DNA of 64,000 nt from Typhlomys cinereus (lineage: Eukaryota; Chordata; Mammalia; Rodentia; Platacanthomyidae). Below, piece after piece: positions 34,771-46,293 of the stretch; the first letter of the stretch is position 1, and each line of letters begins with the position of its first letter. The position numbers and the translations under genes were made by a program. Location: the NCBI GenBank assembly GCA_023101885.1, contig JALPQD010000205.1, positions 3,019,298-3,083,297 on the forward strand, in the 5' to 3' direction. Below the pieces are notes generated by a model, which worked only from the letters and a program-made list of their open reading frames with translations, was not told where the DNA came from and made no database searches.

Positions 34771-34955
34771 GCTGCCCGAGGAGGGTTAATGAGAGACCTG
34801 GACATGGTCCAAATGAAGGAGACCAGAAAGCTCAAGCTGCAGGGCCTCACCCAGGAGTGCTCTTGGCACCCCACAAGCAGGTATGTGCTTACAGTGAACT
34901 AAAGCTATGGAGACTGAAAAGCCGGATCACTAGCAAGATGCTGCTGAGCTGGAAG
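34771..34955 (+). other. Exon-like segment after the purine tract
   Basis: Acceptor: pyrimidine-rich 'ctttgcttttggttccactg' then 'cctcatctag'. Two donors follow: 'acaagcag|gtatgt' (exon end 34880) and 'ctggaag|gtaagc' (exon end 34955). One frame is open from the acceptor through the first donor (starts Ala-Ala-Arg-Gly-Gly, contains 'MRDLDMVQMKETRKLKL'); another frame is open through the second donor. I do not recognise either peptide. It could be a real or alternative exon, or chance. Confidence 0.25.
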
Positions 34956-36360
34956 GTAAGCACCCCCTAGCCTTGTTGCGGGTTTATTTTTAGAGATGTG
35001 TTACCGTCACTTAAGGAAAACTGTTATCTATAGCAGAGAGAAACTAGAAGTCTGCCAAAGGCCAGAGTGTTTCAGGAGCCCAGGCAGCTCTGTGATGTTA
35101 TTTGAGATGACCTTACAGTCACTAGAACCTAGAGTGTGAGCAGACAGAATCCTGGTCCTCCCAAGAGGTAGCAGCACAAAATGAGTGACTAACTCTAGGC
35201 AGGAGACAGGCATCTAAGCAGCCCAGGAACTTGATTTCCCTGTTTGCTAACGGTCTCAATGCACATCCTTTTGTTTAAAAAGTATGTTTTCATTATATAC
35301 AACCTTCTGAGTTCTATCCTTTGCCTCACTACAAGATTAATTTCTTATAAACATCTAGAGCTGAGACTCATAAACAAGACTCATCGGCACCTTTCACTAT
35401 GACATAAAAGTACTTCTTGTTGGAAACAAGAGTCTTCAGTAAACAGCCGCTATGGTTTATTTGTCATTATCAATGGTTTAAAATTCACTGATGAAATCCC
35501 ATTTGAAGAGAAAATCAATATCTGAGCTTAACCACCTGCTTTGTTTTAATTCTTCAAATTATTTTAAAGACCGATTAGCATAAATAGCCCACTATTTAGG
35601 AAATCCAACAGATGAGAGCTTCATTCTGCTATTCTAGCAGCCTCGGGAATCTTCACTTCCTTTTCCTTGATAGTTAATTAATCCAGTTAATAAAAATGAA
35701 GGAACTGACTCTTCTTTCTAAGTCCAATTTTATTCCTGCATTATGAATCAAGATGAAGACATTCTAGTGCTAAAGGATAACTTGCAAACTTTCTATAAAT
35801 GAATTTTTTTTTGCTTGCTTGCTGCATTTTCTTTTTGGTCCAATTAGTTTGTAGCAGCCAAAGCATCTTGAATTAGTCTAGATTAGTCTGAGCATAATTG
35901 GATGGCCAATCTCTGTTTTCTAACCTAAACTGGCTCATGAAAATCACATAGAACTTTGGACTCTACTTAGCAGAAAAGCTAAACAGGGATGTCAAATGGG
36001 ATGATGCGTTTTTGTTCATTGACACACTGTGAAAGCATGATTACCTTTGAGTTCCAGCTCTGTCCAAGCTCTTGCATGGAGAACAGGCAACATTCTACTG
36101 GAATAGGAAAAGAGGGATGCTCAAACCCACACCTCAGCTGGCTGGCTCGCCTGACAGAATGAGGTTCCCTAGCCCTTGTCCTGGTTACTTGCATTTGCAT
36201 CTTTATAGATTATGGGGCGATATAGATCCTTTCGTTTCTCACAAAGCTGTCCAATTCTGGCCTCAACCTCAATGATTTTGCTCTATGAGCTGCCTCGTTT
36301 ATTCAAGCAACATTTTTTTCCCTAGTAAAATCGAAATGAGAACACATTCTCCCTTCCCAG
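34956..36360. promoter_or_regulatory. Repeat-free AT-rich DNA, possible conserved noncoding sequence
   Basis: No named repeat in 1.4 kb. About 35560-35720 has clustered homeodomain-type cores, including 'ttaattaatcc' at 35674-35684, 'gattagcataaatag', and 'ccactatttagg'. Such density and lack of repeats are typical of conserved enhancers, but conservation cannot be judged from one sequence. Confidence 0.2.
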
Positions 36361-36365
36361 CCCTA

Positions 36366-36600
36366 GGGAATAATCCAAAAGATGGGAGGCTCCTAATACA
36401 ACAATTAATTGTGATAAATTTCTGATTTTTTGTTCCTTCATCCAAGGACTATTTCCATGGCAACACCCTGTCCTCCTATTGTCGGGTTGCTCTTCATTCA
36501 CACAGCAGGTTAAGCCCAGGGCAGCCAGGGCAGCCCGATGGTCAGCCTTTATTTTCTCTGTCCCTTCAGCAAAGGTTAGTTGGGGTCACCAGAAGCCAAA
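36366..36600. promoter_or_regulatory. Motif cluster, candidate enhancer
   Basis: Contains 'taatcc' (bicoid/OTX-type core) at 36371, the perfect 12-bp palindrome 'acaattaattgt' at 36401-36412, 'ccatggcaac' (RFX X-box half-like) at 36455-36464, and a short direct repeat 'gggcagcc' twice near 36520-36536. Function is inferred from motif density only. Confidence 0.2.
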
Positions 36601-38834
36601 GGGTAATTACTTTTCCTCCTCAGGGTTAAAGGCACACAGATTGCTATTGGGACAACTGTACAGATGACCTTCAGCTTTTAATGCTTTATCTTTTCTTTCA
36701 TCAGAATGAGTAAGTATGATAGAGCAATCATGTCACAATCTCCATGCCTAAAATTCAGAGTAGAAAGCCAAGTATCTTTTCTAAAGCTAGTAGACATTTT
36801 AGCATGCTATCCCCTTGGAATAAATTTGAAGAACCCAATGCATAAAAGGTTTCCTACCCCTTAAATTAAGGGAAAAAAATCTATGGCAGAAAGTTGCAGC
36901 TGGCATTGGGTTTTCCTATTCAATTAATCAGACATTTGAAAATTTCCCTGGCTTTAATCATTTTCCTGAGGGCATGCTCTTTAAGGCTGAGAGGAAAATG
37001 GAAGCGTTCCTGGCTCCATCAGGAGCACTAGGGTTCCTGCTTTGAGCACTAATTTTTGAGCCCCTAATGGATGAACAATAAGCCAGAGTAAATGAGCTTC
37101 CTCTATATTCTGCTCCGTGCTCATAGAAAGTCAGTCTCTGGAGTGACTGGGAGTAAGGTATCTTCTAAAACTCAATTGTTAAGATGCTTTGCCCTATTCA
37201 TGAGCGCCACTTTCAGATGTGGCTTCCGTATTTTAACCTCCAGTTTTTAAATAAAGGATGGCCGGAGCTCTGAAAATGGAGAGCGCCCCCAGCTGATGTA
37301 TTCATCCTTTCTTTACCACCAAGAAAAATACAAGTCCCTGGGCCCAGTGGGTTCCTGATGGCTCATCTCAAAAGAGACACACAGATGGGGCCTTAGCTAT
37401 TTGGAACCATCCAAGAAGTTGCGTAAAGGGGAGGAACACCCAGGGGTCTGCAAACAGACCTTTCTTTCCCACCCAGAGAAAAGGGGAAGCATTGCTCATT
37501 TTGCTCAGGTTGACCTGTGCTTGGTCCAAGAGCAAGCCAACATGTGTTTTTCCTCTGGGCCTTTCCTCCTATCAGACACCATCTAACACTCTCTGCAACT
37601 TCACTTGAAATCACCCCTCAGCTCAATGGCCTGCTGGGAACCCTAGCAGGTGTTTCTCCCAAAGTAAACAAACCAGACTTCTTGGTGGACTATTCACTTC
37701 TCATAGCTTGAGCCTCGCACCTCCGCCTCCCTGCCTTGGCTGCTCTGTCTTCTCATTGGTTTGCAGTCTCTGTGTGGCTTCCCCATTTCCTAGCTGATGC
37801 TCTTCCTACTAAATGACAATTCTCTCTTCCACTTCCTATTTCTTTAAAACAGTGGCTTACAATTTAGTTCTTGCAGGAGTTTCTCCATGTTTTTTTTAAA
37901 ACTTGCACTGTACTACATCTAAGTAAACATACATAGTAAATATACATAAATATAGTCATACATATATATAATGCCTTTCTTATACTTGTTACGTATAATA
38001 TGTAACACCTCTAAATATCTGAAACAGTGTTAAATAGTATATTTAAAAGAACAGTATTTCAAATTACTCTCATTTGTATATTCAGGGACCTCTTAATGAC
38101 AGTGTTTTATGTTAGAACTTGTTAGTATGTAACAAGTTTTAATCATGTAACAAATTATTTTAGATACTCTATTGTTTCACTTTTCATTTTTAACTATCAT
38201 CCTTCCCACATTTCTACAAAATTTCTCAACTGTCATTCATGAAAGCAAAATATTTTGACAGCATCATATCACAAACTCCAAAATTTATCTCTTTGTTTCA
38301 GTGACTGACAACTAATATCTGCTTTCAGTAACTCATTATTAAGAATATAAAAGGTAATAAATATGGCCATATGCAATGATCCTTACTTTAGAAGAGAGTC
38401 TTCAAGACCTATAGTAATGGACCTAGAAGAGGGAGAATATTTGTAGAAGGAGACAAGAGCTAAGAGGTGTCTGTGCAATATGTGACCTGGCTGCAAATGA
38501 CCCAGCAGGGAGGGAAGAGGAAGAACCAGTTCTGTCCACTTGTTTGATACCAGTGCCCTTTCCTCCATCACAGATCAAAGCCACAAGGCTCCCATGTCTT
38601 CTGTTCAGAGATCCCTGCCCAGAGGCCTCTGATGAAGATGGAGCTGTCTGCACTTACATGTGGTGTTAGAGTGGTTACCTGAGGCTTCAAGGATTGTCAG
38701 GAAAGGCTCTGGTGCCAAGTGAGTGATGGGTGCTCAGTGCCTTGATTCTCAGGTGAGAAGTGCTCAAGAGTAGAGAGCACTGCCAAGGATGAGCTGAATA
38801 AGACTTGGAAAAAGAACCAGCACACAAAGCTGTT

Positions 38835-38836
<2 letters not shown>
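36601..38836. other. Unique sequence, no gene seen
   Basis: No gene or named repeat recognised. 37880-38060 is strongly AT-rich with 'atacataaatatag'-type near-repeats. Confidence 0.35.

Positions 38837-38882
<46 letters not shown>
38837..38882. repeat. (AC)23 microsatellite
   Basis: 46 bp of uninterrupted AC, a likely polymorphic marker. Confidence 0.95.
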
Positions 38883-38890
<8 letters not shown>

Positions 38891-39364
38891 AACCCAGATT
38901 TCCTAATCTCAGCCCAGAAATACTGATTCAAGTAAGTTCCCAAATCCGGTTCTAACAAGCTATCAGGTGTTGGTGCTATGTCCCAGCTGTAGACCACACA
39001 GCTCAGTTCTGTGGAAAGTTTCCTATGTCTGGATTTGATTTATATATCTAAAATGAAGCTCCACCCTTCCATTAGCTGAATATTTTCTTCATTGTTCAGA
39101 AATACTTGTATATTTGTCTTCCCCTTCTCTCTCTTTAGTTTGTGTGAGTCATATGGGTTCTTAGCAATATTAATAGCATCCTTCCTATTTTATTCAACTG
39201 CAAGACCACTCCAGTCTCTGTATTCAAAGAAGCTGTTTCCACAGATTCCAAACCACAGTGTGTCTCTTCTCTGATATTAAATGAGTTAGGAGATTGCCAA
39301 GAAATTTAAGGAACTAGAAGCTTATGCTATAGGAGGTAATGTGCTTGGTACAATTACTGAAGTG

Positions 39365-39505
39365 CAGGGGCCTTGGGGCTAAACAGAAAGACTAAATTCA
39401 ATCCCCAACTCGGCCTTTCAGTAGTTCTGACTCTGTAGAACAATGTAGCCTCTCTCTATCCCCATGCAGCTTCCCTCTCTGTATAGCAAGATAATAATTC
39501 ATGCA
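39365..39505 (-). repeat. MIR SINE fragment
   Basis: 'gactaaattcaatccccaac', 'agtagttctgactctgtaga', 'gcagcttccctctctgtata' and 'gcaagataataattcatgca' fit the reverse-strand MIR order. Confidence 0.55.
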
Positions 39506-39699
39506 TACTTACATGTGTATGTATATACTTCACAGTCACCATCCAATCTGAGGAGTTCAATGTACACAGAGTTCAGGAGCGCCTGCGAACAGCAAGACCT
39601 GGGTACATTGTGGCTGTCATTTGTGTGGAGCTCACATTATGGGCAGTCAGCAGAGGCTGTTAAATTTCATCTCAGAAGTTTCATTGTTAGATGATTCTA

Positions 39700-39820
39700 G
39701 GGAAACTACTCTATCTCTCTCTCTCTCTTTCTGAACTTATTTCTTCATTTTTCAATAGAGATAATTTACCTAACTTTGTATGTTGTTTATAAATCTTAAA
39801 ATAAAAATGTAAAGTTCCTA
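39700..39820 (-). repeat. Probable MIR fragment
   Basis: A CT-rich block, then 'ttcttcatttttcaatagag' and 'ataatttacctaactttgta' resemble the 'cctcatctgtaaaatggggataat..tacctac' part of MIR on the reverse strand. Confidence 0.45.
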
Positions 39821-40572
39821 GCTTGATTCCAGAAGAAACTCAACCAATGACTACTAGTAGTACTAGTAGTAGTAACTAATGTGTCTTATGAGCGTAACAT
39901 GGAAGAATTACAAAGAAGCTTTCTATTCTAACTATTTTAGGACAGCTAGACTCAGGATTGGGAAGGTGAAGAAGTATGCATGCAATTTCATATTTTATCC
40001 TTGGCAATGGATATGCCCCATTTACACTAGGAGGCTGAAGTCTTTCTCAGCTTAGGGAGGTGTATTACTTGGTGTTTGATGGCATGATTAGAAAACTTCT
40101 GATTGTCACTGTTGCCGTGACTGTCCCATCTGCTCAAAGGACAGTCTGACCTCACTGTAGAATACTGTGCCAATGTCAACATTCCAAGTTTCTTCCCTAG
40201 CTTCCCCCAGAACAAAAGTCCTATCTTTGACTGTGAACTCCAGACTTGGAAAAGTTCCTTAAAGAGTCTCCCACAGCTTTGAGTCTCTCAGTGTAGTAGC
40301 ACCTTCATTGTCTCACTCAGAGAAGCCTAGACAAGCCACTTGTAGAGAAGGCTCCCAGGTTTGGGGAGGTTACAGACAAGTGGTTTGTTTTTTTAATAAT
40401 AGGACTCAAAAATAGGAAAACTTGTTTTCTCCAGAAAAGATGTTTTGGGTTGTGGAGCTTGGGTGCTTTAAAAAAAAACATTATCAATTAACACTATCAT
40501 TTCATTAAAGAAAAGACATTTTATTGTTACATGGAAATATAAATGTGGTTGGAGATGCCTACCTTGTAGTGC
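39821..40572. other. Unique sequence, no gene seen
   Basis: Small 'agtagtacta' repeats near 39852-39875. No gene recognised. Confidence 0.35.
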
Positions 40573-40668
40573 ATGCAAATCTTTGTACACACTATATGAT
40601 CTCACTTAACCATTAGGGATGTTAGAAACCAAGTGAGTGGCCCCATTACATAGAGATTCAGACTCTCT
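40573..40668 (+). repeat. Probable MIR fragment
   Basis: 'tttgtacacactatatgatc', 'tcacttaaccattagggatg' and 'gtggccccattacatagaga' follow the plus-strand MIR core order. Confidence 0.45.
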
Positions 40669-41196
40669 GGTGCCTTTGTACACACTTTGGCACCTGTAAG
40701 CAGAACAGGGATGTGGCCTCTTTCAGGTCTTAGATCTCTTGGCTATCTGCTCTCCCCCAGCCTCTGCCAGAAGGGGAAAGCCTCCACTGGCGTCTCTGTC
40801 TGCAGCTCCTGGTGCCTTCCTTGTCCTTTCCAGGTTCTGAGGTGCAGGCTGCTGCATGCTACACTGGCTGCTGCATGGATCCCTACCTCCCCACCTCAGC
40901 TGGTTAAGCATAGGCAGGTAGTTGTCTCACACCAATGAAGCTGCATGAGCAGAATTTTCTCCATTGTTAGAAGTCAAACACTCCTGTGTCCCTTGTCAAT
41001 TCAGTGGACATTTATTGAGTTCCCGTAGTTGTGCTAAGTGATTGGAATGCGAATTGGAAGAAACATAGACTCTGTTCTTAAGACAATTGTCTGCAACTTA
41101 TTTCTTTCTAGAGGTCCTGGAGATCCCTGTGTAATTTTAACACTCTGCAGGAGACCTAGAGCAGCAGGTGTGATGTAGGGGTCTAAGGCAAGAGAC
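40669..41196. other. Unique sequence, no gene seen
   Basis: Contains 'gtggacatttattgagttcc' near 41006, perhaps a trace of an old repeat. No gene recognised. Confidence 0.35.
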
Positions 41197-41213
41197 AAAA
41201 AGCAGCTATAGAG

Positions 41214-41490
41214 GGGCTGGAGAGGTGGCTCAGGGGTTAAGCCTCTGCCTTACAGGTAGAAGGTCCTGAGTTCCGATCCTAGACCCCACTTATAGACGCC
41301 GGGCGGAAGCGGGGGTGGCCTGCGTTTCTGGTCCTGGTAGGGCGGAGCCTGTGAATCCCGGGGCAGAGTAAATAAGAAGGAGGTGGAGGCGTCCATGGTG
41401 GTTCCTGAATTCGTCTGTGGTTCTACACACACACACACGCACACACACACACACACGTACACACACTCACAATTGAATAAATAATTTTTA
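41214..41490 (+). mobile_element. Young tRNA-headed SINE, copy 3
   Basis: Head 'gggctggagaggtggctcag', A box 'tggctcagggg' at 41226-41236, B box 'gagttccgatcct' at about 41268, body 'gacgccgggcggaagcgggg' with 'ggtcctggtagggcggagcc', CA-rich tail, 'aattgaataaataatttt' and A run. Flanks 'aaaaagcagctatagag' (41197-41213) and 'aaaaagcagatatagag' (41491-41507) are a 17-bp target-site duplication with one mismatch. Confidence 0.85.
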
Positions 41491-41692
41491 AAAAAGCAGA
41501 TATAGAGAGTGGAGTGGACTCAATGTTCAGGCCCCTTGACCTCTTGGGGAATCATTGCAAGTGGTAATCTACAAAGGATGACACGTTTTTACGCAGATCC
41601 CCAAAGAACCTGCTCTATCTTCTTGAAGAAATGTCACTTTTCCTTTCTTGAAGCTACGTGAAAGAATTATATATACCTTTCCTTTCCTCATA

Positions 41693-41970
41693 GACTGGGG
41701 AGATGGCTCAGCAGGTGAAGCATTTTCACACAAGCAGAAGGATTGGAATTCAGGTCCCCTGTTATTCCAGGCCCAGAAGCCAGAGCCTGGGATTCTAAAC
41801 AAGCTGATAAGTCAAACTAGCCTCATCCATCAGTTCTGGATTTAAAAACTCTTCCTCAAAAAGCAAGGTAGAAGAGCAATAGAAGCTGATTTCCTATAAC
41901 GCCTTCCAACCTTTGCACATACGTGCATTCATGTATATGCAGACATACACATATGTATGCCCATCCACAT

Positions 41971-42024
<54 letters not shown>
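41693..42024 (+). repeat. B3-like SINE, same family as 26824, with (GT)n
   Basis: 'gactggggagatggctcagc', 'ggaattcaggtcccctgtta', 'aaaaagcaaggtagaagagc', 'tagaagctgatttcctataa' and a tail that ends in a pure (GT)24 array at 41977-42024. The order matches the elements at 26824 and 55974. Confidence 0.7.
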
Positions 42025-42027
<3 letters not shown>

Positions 42028-42097
42028 CAAGAGGATATTTCAGTGTGTGGGCCTTGAAGGTCTTAGGATAACATCTTGAATTTTTCTGCATTGCTCT

Positions 42098-42245
42098 ATC
42101 TCATGGCTTTGCTCAAGGGTTTCCCAACTTTGCCTTTCAGGGCCAGAATTTCAGACCAAAATTTCTGTCCAGCATTTTTAGTGGGAGCTGGGATTCAAAC
42201 ACGGGTCCTTTCAGCTGCAAGGCAAAGGCTATCTATCTCTCAAAT
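42098..42245 (-). repeat. B2/B3-like SINE fragment
   Basis: Reverse complement shows 'gatagcctttgccttgcagc', 'gacccgtgtttgaatcccag' (B box) and 'tgctggacagaaattttgg', close to the element at 15112-15262. Confidence 0.55.
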
Positions 42246-42436
42246 CAGGTTCACTATATCAACAAAAGGAAGTGAAAGACAGACAAAAGGAAGATACTGA
42301 CTAAAGAGGACCAGGAGACACGTTCTTGCCTGACTTTGCCATAGAGCAGATGGATGTCATCCCTCCAGATCTTGGCTTCCTCATCAGAAAAACAAGACAG
42401 TGCATGGAACTTCCTGTGGGCACGTACTGTTCTCCA

Positions 42437-42620
42437 GGCTGCCCAGGCATTAGTCCACTTCATCCTCACAACTCTGAAGCAGCAAACATTTTAGCTTACT
42501 TTGTAGATGAAGTAACCAAGGCACAAGGTCTTGTCTAAGATGCATAACAAGTGAGCAACAGAGATGGAATTGGTGTCCACGCAATTCATATCATCTCTTC
42601 TCTTGACCACTGAGACATTG
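42437..42620 (+). repeat. MIR SINE
   Basis: 'gcccaggcattagtccact', 'tcatcctcacaactctgaag', 'ttgtagatgaagtaaccaag', 'gcacaaggtcttgtctaaga' and 'caagtgagcaacagagatgg' closely follow the MIR consensus order. Among the better preserved MIR copies here. Confidence 0.8.
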
Positions 42621-43201
42621 CCTCCTTCCCACAGGAAAGAGTCAGCAGGTACTAAGAATCTTCCAGTGTTTATGTTATGTGGATCTGTGAGTATAAAATG
42701 GCTCCGATTGCACCTCTCTAGATCAAAGTACTTATTAAAAGGTATCATTTGTGAATCAAAGCCACACATCATGCTGGGACTAAAAACCAATAAAAGCTTT
42801 CAAGGTGCTTTCACAGGTACGTTCACTTCAGATCCCAACTGCATCTTGGCAGAGCTCAGGAAGGAGCGGCTGCAGCGTCTAGCAGAACAGGGAGAGGGAG
42901 CTCAGAGGGGTCAGGACCGGACAGCATCACCCAGTAAGAGCCAAGGATAAACCTTATTCTGTAGAAGAGCAGAGGCGCAGGCTGGTGTTCTCACCCGTTC
43001 ACATCTCATATGACCTCCAGAACGTCCCCTTGCATTCAGCAGGGACCCACCAAATCTTAGTAGTGGCAAAATTGAGCCCTTCTCCCCGACAGTCTTCACC
43101 ACACTCACCTGTGAGTCTGTTGGTTACACATGGACACCAAGGTGTTTGAGTGTGGTCCTGGGAATCAGCTCCCTCAACCCTCTGCGTATAACTTCATGGA
43201 A
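42621..43201. other. Unique sequence, weak exon-like patch
   Basis: 42832-42933 is CAG/GAG-rich, bounded by 'cttcag' and 'cccagtaaga', and open in one frame ('LAELRKERLQRLAEQGEG'). The acceptor is poor, so I do not call it an exon. Confidence 0.25.
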
Positions 43202-43240
43202 GGGGGGCGGGGTCGGGGGTGCAGGGGAGAGGTAGGGGGG
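43202..43240 (+). other. Strong G-quadruplex motif
   Basis: Five G runs of 6, 4, 5, 4 and 6 bases separated by 1, 2, 4 and 7-base loops or so within 39 bp, none of it part of a recognised L1 3' UTR. This satisfies the usual G3+N1-7 rule with spare G runs. Confidence 0.8.
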
Positions 43241-45917
43241 ACATTGCTGCAAGGTCTGCCTTCCACTGGTTGAACTGCTACCTCAAATGGCACCTATAAT
43301 GTCCTATTTTTCCCTCAACACACCTGATGAATTCCCAGTGCCACGCTCCGCACCCTTATTTTGCCCCCTTGGGGACAGGTGTCCCACCATCCTGCCTCTC
43401 CGCCATCTCTTCGGGAAAACGTTTCCTTGATCTCTTCCTCGATGGCTCGTGGGGCTGTGCTTCTATCTTCCCAGCCGTGCTGACGTCCGGAGTTTCACTG
43501 AAGTTCCTCTTGAACTTGTCCATCTCTCTTGGGCTTCCTCATGCAGGGATCTTACTCCCCGCACTGCACCTGCACTGATCAACGCCTGCGCAACGCTCAG
43601 TGATTCTTCCCCATTCGGTGAAAGGATTCAGTCCACGAAGACACACGGCAAAGGGAGGGATTGTTACTCCACTATCTTTCTCAGTTTGTTCCAATTGTGG
43701 AGGGGATGTTTTACTAAATGAACTCCTGGCTGACAGCAGCTAAGCTCAGATGGGAGACTAGGCCTGTGCTAATGTCACACAGCTTGTCTTCTCCAAAGAG
43801 GTTTCTGAGTGTGAAGTCTTGGACCGAGACCCTGCTAACTGGACCTTCAGCTACTCAAGGTCCTTACCACGCAGCTGCTGTTTTCCCAGCTCCAGAGTGT
43901 CAGGTGAGGGTGCGCAAGGCAAGTCAGCGCCAGAAAATGGCCTTGCTCTATCAAGCACTTGGTACTAGTCACTTCAGCTAGTGGCTATTGCCAAAGGAGG
44001 GGGCAGGGCCCAGGTAAGAGCAGCTGGTGCGTTTTACCTCCTGTTCTCCCACCATTTTTTACTCCAATGGAAAAAAACTGAGGGTCATGTGGAATTTTTA
44101 CAGATCCAAAATGGTGCTGGTAGAAAAGAACTCTTTTTTCTTCCAAAGACAGCAAAAAGGGTAAACAGGAAAATGGTCCCAAACATGTTCAACTCTTGGA
44201 ATTTCTCCTCACAAATACTGCTATGTGCTATTCCTGAGGCGACTCAAAACAGGGCAACTAGAGTTTGACAATGCTTTGGCTGCTTGGTTGCTTGGTAGTA
44301 GTAGAGGTGGTTTTGTTGCTTATCTTTAGCAGACTAGCATAGGGACCTGGAGCACAGGAACCAGGGAGCACTGAGGGCCAGTGTGTTCTGAGAGAAAGCG
44401 CCCGAAGCATCCCTGCCGCCTGCTCTGTTACTTACGGGTGGCCCGCAGCAAAGGGCTCTTCATGGCACACTTCTTCAGACTCGAGGTGTTGTGGAAAAGC
44501 CAGAGGGCTCGTCAGTGGGGCAATGTTTCTCAGCCTAGCACTCCACCTTGACTCTTCAATGCCACATATACACTATGTCTCTGTTTGTTGTTGTCACTCA
44601 CTTGGCAAGCTAGGTGCCTCTCCGGTAAGTCCCTCTGTTAGAGATGGTGGGTTAAGAAGCAAGAGGCCACTGCCTAGGTTCTTCCCTAAGCGCCTTTCTC
44701 TCACCTTCTTCACTCAGTATGAGCAGGCATTTTTCAAGGCACAGATTTGGAAGGTCCAGGGCAGAGGGTGACTGCCCGTGGGATGCCATGGCAACTCATA
44801 GCATCAGGGAAGAGAGAGCACCGTCCCAATGGTATGTTCCATCCGGTAAAATATAATTCCGCAGCGGCAAGTGTTGCAACAGTAACAACAAAACACGGAT
44901 TAAGGGGTGGAGCTTCCCAGAACACACTTCTCTGAAGATTACCGGACTTCCACATCTCAATTGTCTGCTGCTACCAACAAGGGACAGAATTGCTTGCTCT
45001 TTCTGTTTCGTTCATTGTCCCAGCATTACAATTAACTTGATTTGCAGTTCTCTGCTTGTATACCTTCCTTCTGGTCTCAACATAAAGACTTTAGTTCTTA
45101 GCTCACTGGAGACCAAGTATGCAAGAACTGACAATACATGAACCTTTCTATTATCAATCAGAAAATTGCAGGTCAGCTTCTCAAATGATATGTTGTTCAG
45201 CATATGAAATCCTTGAGCTCAGCAAAAATTTATCAACACTTTTACTCCTGAAGTTATGGTTTAGGAGAGGCGGGGTAAATGGGCAGTGAAGAGGGCAATC
45301 AATTTAGAATGGTTTAAATGCAGTGATAATGGATCGCTGCTCTTCCCTTTTATCTGGGATGGAAACTGAAGGTCCATCCTCTCATGTCAACCTAAAAGAA
45401 ATGACAATGAGAAACCAATCAAAAATAAATGCCTCCGATTTGCTTTCACACTGGTACTTCAGCATCTGCTATGCATACATTGCCTTGGGAGAGAGCCAAT
45501 AGGCATTTACCAACTGATACCACTAGAACAGTGCTAGAAACAAATTACTCTCTTTCCACATGGGCACCAAAGGACTTGGTTTTCCACCTAAGTTGGTGCC
45601 AATTCTGATTGTGTATGTGCTGATCACTACAGAATCCAAAAGTTTATTGTTAATCTCTTTGGTTATTGCCAACATCTGAAGATCTTAGTAGTGTTTCCAG
45701 GTAAATTCCATTCATAACAGTAACAGCAGTTTCCACCACAAAACATAGTGTCTACAAGGGAAGACACTGAAGAACTGTGGGCTAAATCCAGTCCTAGACA
45801 CTCATTTCCATATCATCTGCTTTCCCTCCAAGGGGAAACTTTGTAGTACCAAGTTGTTGCTAGAGAAACCAACTGTTTGGTCTGGTCTGCTGAAATAATT
45901 ACTGTCATATCCTTTAA
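43241..45917. other. Unique, moderately GC-rich sequence
   Basis: Longest frames are under 100 codons and unrecognised. No CpG island, RNA gene or named repeat that I can support. Confidence 0.4.
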
Positions 45918-46293
45918 AAGGTTTTTTACATGTGTGGGCATGTGTTTGTGTGTGTGTGTGTGTATTCATATTTGCATGTTATAGGCACATATGTGTATGG
46001 GATGTACATGCACATGGCTTTATGTGTATGTGGAAGCCCAAGGTTAATGTCAGGAGCCGTCTTGGTCATTTGTCCACCTTATTCATTGATTCAGTGTCTC
46101 TCAGTCAAACCCAGAGCACAATGATATAGTTAGTCTCACGAACCTGTTTGTTTTGGGAATCTCACAGTTCTATCTGGGATTCAAGGTAGATCTCTGAGCC
46201 CACCCAGTATTTATGTAGGGTCTGAGGTTCTAAATTCTGGTCCTCTTGCTTGAGAGGCAAGTATTTTAACTACTGAGTCATGTCCCCAGTCCT
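45918..46293 (-). repeat. B3-like SINE with GT-rich tail
   Basis: Reverse complement starts 'ggactggggacatgactcag' (A box), 'gtagttaaaatacttgcctc', 'gaatttagaacctcagaccc', and ends in CA-rich sequence (GT on the plus strand at 45936-45964). 'gaagcccaaggttaatgtca' near 46034 is the reversed B3 'gacctc..' segment. Diverged but full length. Confidence 0.6.

Noticed and set aside
42564..42950. 128-codon plus-strand frame
   Set aside because: Its first third lies in a MIR element; only the end looks exon-like, and weakly.
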